64,000 nt of DNA, from NCBI GenBank assembly GCA_930367205.1, contig OV884009.1:38697841-38761840 (forward strand), in the 5' to 3' direction. Numbering within the stretch: position 1 is the stretch's first letter; each line of letters starts with the position of its first letter. Positions 59,381 to 64,000 of this stretch are shown here, one piece after another. A model generated the notes under the pieces. The model was not told the origin of the DNA, ran no database searches, and saw only the letters and a list, made by a program, of their open reading frames with translations. This DNA comes from Acanthosoma haemorrhoidale. Its lineage: Eukaryota; Arthropoda; Insecta; Hemiptera; Acanthosomatidae. The position numbers and the translations under genes were made by a program.

Positions 59381-61465
59381 AGTTTTTTTAAAATGTCTTT
59401 TTAGGGTCTTTTAAAAGGCATCATTAGACAAGTACATGTATTGTTATGTTTTTTATCTATATTTATTGTTTATATTTAAATTAATCTGAGGTTTTAAAGG
59501 TTCTGTTAATATAAAAAAGAAATCTGGCAAAAGGAAAATTGTTTAATTACAAAACTATTCATTAATTTATATATACAAATTACAATGGTTTATTAACTAA
59601 ATTTTTATTTTACCTTAATATTACTCGCGACTGGCCAGATTTACTAAATTGTATGTCCTTTTATGTTTGCTTCGCCTAGTTTCTGTGTTCTTCCGTGAAT
59701 TCTTCCTTTGTTGCTGTTGTGCAACGCTATCAGTACATATCCACTGCTATCATCTCAATCCTTCTTTTTTGACGAAAATCCTCTTTTGTCAACTGTTCTC
59801 CTAAATGCCCAATCACCATTAAATAAAAGTCTTTTAAAGTTCTACAATTTTCACTCTCTTCATCTTACACCTTGTCTCCTGGGATGGTCAAAAAGAACAA
59901 GCCTACCTCCCGCTCTCTTGTCCTTTTTACACTCTTTTTCCTTGCCTTCTTGATTTTTTCATCCTTCTTTCTTCCAATGCCAGTTGTCTCATATATTTTA
60001 ACTTTTCTTATTTTAAAGTTAACAAATCCAGTAATAAAATATTTCACTTTAATCATTGATATTTTTTATGACAACTATTAATATTATACAACGGCAGCAA
60101 ATAATGTCCATACATTCATAACCATGATCCACGGGTTGTTAACCGCCCTTTTATGTCCACTAATTTCGAATTTATATCAAAGGCAACATCTAAATATCAC
60201 AACAGTATATTATAACAGTATTTTTATTATCAATTAAATTTATTTATTACGATGAAGTTGATTTTAAGAAGTGATTATTTCTGTTGAAATGATGTGCATC
60301 GAATGGTATTTTGGACATCAGATAATGAGAAAACCAAGGATGGTTGGTAGGGGTAAGATATGTGGTTTGACCAGGAAAGCAGTCCTTGCTGGATCTTCTG
60401 AAGAAATAAACCAGAATTGCTTTGGAGAATCATAAGAACCGATTCTTTCAAATGAAAGTGCCCCTCCCCCATGTCGCACTGTGGTGACACAGACATTCAA
60501 ACATTACATAGAGATCCGAATATATTTTCTGTTTGTATTATTTTTTTATAAAAAATGTTCCTACAATTTTTATTTATTTGTATTAATTTCATATTTTTTT
60601 GCTTAATATTTTGAAAAGGTAATATTTTATTATTATATGAGTTTTGTATTATGAATGATTTTGAGGAGATTAATTTAATATTTTTTTATAGTAACCTTTA
60701 CTGCACTGTTTTCTTTTCGACACAACATCTGTGTAGCTTTCATACTCATAGCTCATTGTAACTTTATTACTGTGCTTTAATAAAATCCAGTGTTGTAAAT
60801 GTGTGTTTTCTTCAACAAACCACAGCACGCCTGACTTTATATATATATATATATCAATAAACATATTTAATACTCCATTTAATTACCACAGTGGGATCCC
60901 TGGTGTCCTGGAACATGATTTTGAGCCCACATTTGTATTCTTAATAACTTCTAAAAAGGAAGTTCTGCAGTCATGAAGTCATTGATTAGCAAAGTTTTTC
61001 CTGAAAAAGATTCAAAAAATATTATGTAAAAGCAGGTAATGTTATATTATTAATGTAAGCATATATAGTTGCATACGACAAAATGTTATCAATAACAAAC
61101 AATCAATAATAGTATCAATAGAACATAAGACACAGCTACATCAAAAGAATTTATGAGACAAAAAATTAAATAGATCATTTATGTTTTGTTTTTTTAATCT
61201 TTCTTTTACTATAAAATAGTACATCATTATCAAAATACTGTAACCAGTTGATCAGAGGATCAATAATTTCAACTTTTTTTTAATATCTAACAGATTTTTT
61301 TTACATCGGTTATGAACTAAATAGAATTTTTGAAATATATGTATGAACAAAATGAAGGACGTACAAAGTGAAGAAGCAGTATCAAGAGATACTAATGGTA
61401 CTTTGTGTTAGTGTCTCGTAATTAAATGGCTGGGAAAAATACTATTATTATACTATTTTAATTGT
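59381..61465. other. Intergenic, no gene recognised
   Basis: 59640-60000 is pyrimidine-rich with a local GC rise and several short frames on both strands. 60275-60500 (minus) has opposed frames, one with a VRHGGGALSF string. (AT)n tract at about 60839-60854. Confidence 0.3.
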
Positions 61466-61467
61466 AG

Positions 61468-61530
61468 CCTAGTGGATAGGATAGTGACTTTTAACAGACC
61501 AAAATCTGGAATTCACCAAGCACATTTGTA
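61468..61530 (+). mobile_element. tRNA-derived SINE head
   Basis: agcctagtggataggata (A box) and ctggaattcacc (decayed B box) align with the SINE head at 30538-30596. The body differs, so this is a fragment or a chimeric copy. Confidence 0.55.
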
Positions 61531-61929
61531 TATTATCGCCAACTCTTTATCTCGTAGTATTGGATACTATCATGCAAGCAATGTTAGAATGCAGAAGGAA
61601 AGGAGTCCAATGGAGCCTAATAGACTGACTGGAAGACCTCGAGTTTGGCGAAATATACCTGCTTGCACTGAAGTAGCTGAGTGGGAAACATGTCATATTG
61701 GACAGAAGTTAGCAGTTGACAAAATAATAAACCTTGTTGGTCAAAAGGAAAGGAATAGGAGCCAGAGAGTGACGATTCAAAAACCATTGACGAAACACAT
61801 ATTTCTTTCCAAGTGGGAGGGATTTCATGCATTAGTTGTAAGTTTATTTAATCGTTCATATAATTTTTTTTTTATTATAAGGAATATATATCTAGTTCTA
61901 TCATTTATTATATTTGTGGAACAGCATGA
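61530..61929 (+). other. Unrecognised open reading frame region
   Basis: An open frame from 61472 to 61942 (156 codons) begins in the SINE head, and its last four codons run into the following inverted-repeat element. The central part (EPNRLTGRPRVWRNIPACTE and KERNRSQRVTIQKPLTK) is not low-complexity, and a donor-like gtaagttt follows at about 61840. I recognise no family; it could be an exon or unclassified repeat. Confidence 0.25.
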
Positions 61930-62898
61930 TATAATGTTTTAACAATTTAAAACATATTCTTTTTAAAAAAACTTTCATACTCGCCCAAGAAGTTGTCCCA
62001 ACTTAAATAATGAAAATTCAAAATGTCAATAAATAATTGTCTGTATATAACAATATTTTTTTGGGATGGTTCTATCCATCAGTCAGTCCTACCTATCTAT
62101 GGCATCAGCTGTAGCTACAAGTTGCTGTTTGTTGTCAATACAAAGTTCTATATTTCATGTGTACAATCTGATCTGTCTAATTGTTGTCAGCTATCATTAT
62201 AAAAATAAAAATAAATTCAAAAATTTAACTTATTAATTACGTCAACATAGTGCAAACCTATTCTTTTAACTTCTGTTTTATAATTCACAGTGCTTTTTTT
62301 ATTTTACATTATGTGAACTGATTCCAAAAGTTTACGAGATATGTTATTATCTTCTTTTCCGATAATTATTGGTGAGTCAAAGTCAAAATTATGCTGTAAA
62401 ATACTGGGACTGGCTAAAGATGTGACATTGAAATTCTTCAGATTTTTACAATTGGTTCTATTTTACGATATTTCTTAAAGTTTGTGAGGTTTACTAATGA
62501 AAAAATTTATCCCCACACTCTTAACATTAACAATTAATCTTATTGTCGTGTAGCATATCATTATTTTCTATTTTATCTGTTTGATAAGTTGTTGCTAAAT
62601 TTAATATTGTTACATTGGGCAAATTTAAAATTGCAGAGATCACTTTTGTTATTCAGTACACATGAAATAAAACTTTGAACTGACAACAAACAGCAACTTG
62701 TAGCTACAGCTGATGCCAGAGATAGGTAGGACTGACTGATGGATAGAACCATTCCAAAAAAATATTTTTATATACAGACAATTATTTATTGACATTTTGG
62801 ATTACCATTATTTAAGTTGGGACAACTTCTTCACTTCTTGGGTAAGTATGAAAGTTTATTTTTAAAAAGAAAATGTTTTAATTTGTTCAAACATTATA
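61930..62898. mobile_element. Long-TIR non-autonomous DNA element (about 0.97 kb)
   Basis: Terminal inverted repeats at about 61930-62164 and 62656-62898 match almost throughout (outer tataatgttt, caagaagttgtcccaactta, ggttctatccatcagtcagt, and inner tttcatgtgtac), about 90% by eye. The 490-bp centre is AT-rich and non-coding. Possible TA duplication at both ends (61930-61931 and 62897-62898), as in Tc1/mariner elements. Confidence 0.85.
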
Positions 62899-64000
62899 CC
62901 ATAGACTCTCCCATGTACGCATTAATGTGGGCGGAGGTGATAAGTTCTAAGAGAGCTAGTAATAATTTTAACTTTGAAGATTTAGATAGCCTGTCTGAAG
63001 CAAGTAATGACTTCAGAGTACGTAGTATTCCTTACATTCATAAATAAATAGAATATTTAAATTTATATTCATAGTAAAAATATCTATTTAGCCTTGGGAA
63101 ATGATATAACCACATCCTCTGATTTCACTGAAGTAGAGCTAAGCCAGTGGTAGATTTCTAGAAACTTTACAAGTTTATCATTTCTTGATTGTTCCATTGG
63201 CTCAAGGAAACTGGAAGCAGCTAAAAAATATCGGGCCAATGTAGCTTCAAGCCAAAAATAAAAAAAATGTGCCCCTGAGCACAGCGAAACCGTTTTCAGA
63301 TTAGAATAGAGATCTCATACATCTTCTGAACCACAAAGACCAGTTAAAATAACTTGACAAGTAGACAAGAGGCATTACTGGCCCTTAAAGAGTAGGCAGA
63401 TACCAATCTCCTAAGAAAAACCTAGATTGGTAATGAAAACATAAAATACAATATTACAAATATACCAATTTATCCAAAGTATCGCCAATTATTAGAATAG
63501 ATCACCTGACCAAAGATCAAATAAGGTATATACATGTTGGAGCATATAACACCATTAAGCCCAAACCAAAAAACAAATCCAGGTGTGAACAGTTAAAAGG
63601 GTAAATTATGTTTGATGTATAAAACTAAGAAGAATTAACTTAACAGTTACACACAAAGTTTAGGATATTAAAAAAATGCTATTGAATTAACTGCACATAC
63701 TATGGAAATTTCATAGATAACTCTCAAAACGAAACTCGTCAATTAACACACATAAAAACAAGGCTAGGTTCCATTGGAAAATTCTTACTATTCAATAGAA
63801 TAAACAAAAGTAACAATCAATGATATATAATAACATATCCTAAGCATAAGGATTTTTTTAGTAAATACATATGCTTCAAATCAATTTGACATGTTCATGT
63901 TAGGTATTTGATAAGCTATCACAACTATATAAACACATATTACTTCCTATTTTCAATTGTGTCAAGTAAGTAAAGAAAACGTTTTTATCAGAGAAAGTGC
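62899..64000. other. No gene recognised
   Basis: The open frame 62817-63047 starts inside the right terminal repeat of the preceding element and ends in an acidic NFEDLDSLSEASNDF stretch; no family recognised. The rest is AT-rich. Confidence 0.35.

Noticed and set aside
60275..60500. Possible Tc1-type transposase fragment (VRHGGGALSF)
   Set aside because: Only a HGGG-like string matches; no catalytic DDE residues or other family blocks.

Overview
This is a 64 kb piece of a AT-rich eukaryotic nuclear genome, most likely from an insect or a close arthropod relative. The evidence is one host gene split by introns of 1 to 13 kb with GT-AG splice sites, no bacterial-style operons, and a dense mixture of typical arthropod mobile elements: mariner, piggyBac, hAT, Jockey- and CR1-like LINEs, Gypsy-like LTR debris, tRNA-derived SINEs and MITEs. 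I cannot fix the species from the sequence.

The host gene is a minus-strand orthologue of the USP12/USP46 deubiquitinase. Eight exons are resolved base by base between 44783 and 5023. They encode about 316 residues with the catalytic Cys box, both halves of the zinc-binding CxxC pair, the catalytic His box and the Asp motif. The last exon (about 33 residues expected) lies beyond the left edge. The start codon is the last three bases of the first coding exon, so a 13.4 kb intron separates the initiator ATG from codon 2. The acceptor just before the catalytic Cys exon is a tandem CAGCAG site.

Layout. 0-2.4 kb: end of an LTR-type element (coiled-coil ORF, degenerate tandem repeats, promoter-like LTR). 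5-31.4 kb: exons 8 to 2 of the gene, with introns holding a dead piggyBac, a dead mariner, several CR1-like LINE scraps, two copies of a repeat with 36-bp internal units, and GC-rich LTR-like blocks carrying a 30-bp tandem repeat. 32.8-34.5 kb: a well preserved 5'-truncated Jockey-like LINE with poly(A) and a 10-bp target-site duplication, followed by a TA microsatellite and a perfect 37-bp palindrome. 42.0-42.2 kb: a TTAA-flanked MITE. 44.8 kb: exon 1. 45-64 kb, upstream of the gene: more LINE, mariner, hAT and Gypsy-like remnants, a 0.9 kb head-to-head inverted repeat with a TATA box in each arm, and a 0.97 kb MITE with about 240-bp terminal inverted repeats.

Apart from the deubiquitinase, no complete host gene is recognised. 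A few exon-like segments (37.9, 53.3 and 58.4 kb, minus strand) are listed with low confidence. All recognisable LINE remnants lie on the plus strand, antisense to the host gene. I found no convincing new multi-gene system. The most unusual structures are the two long inverted repeats, the perfect palindrome, and the splice architecture of the deubiquitinase.
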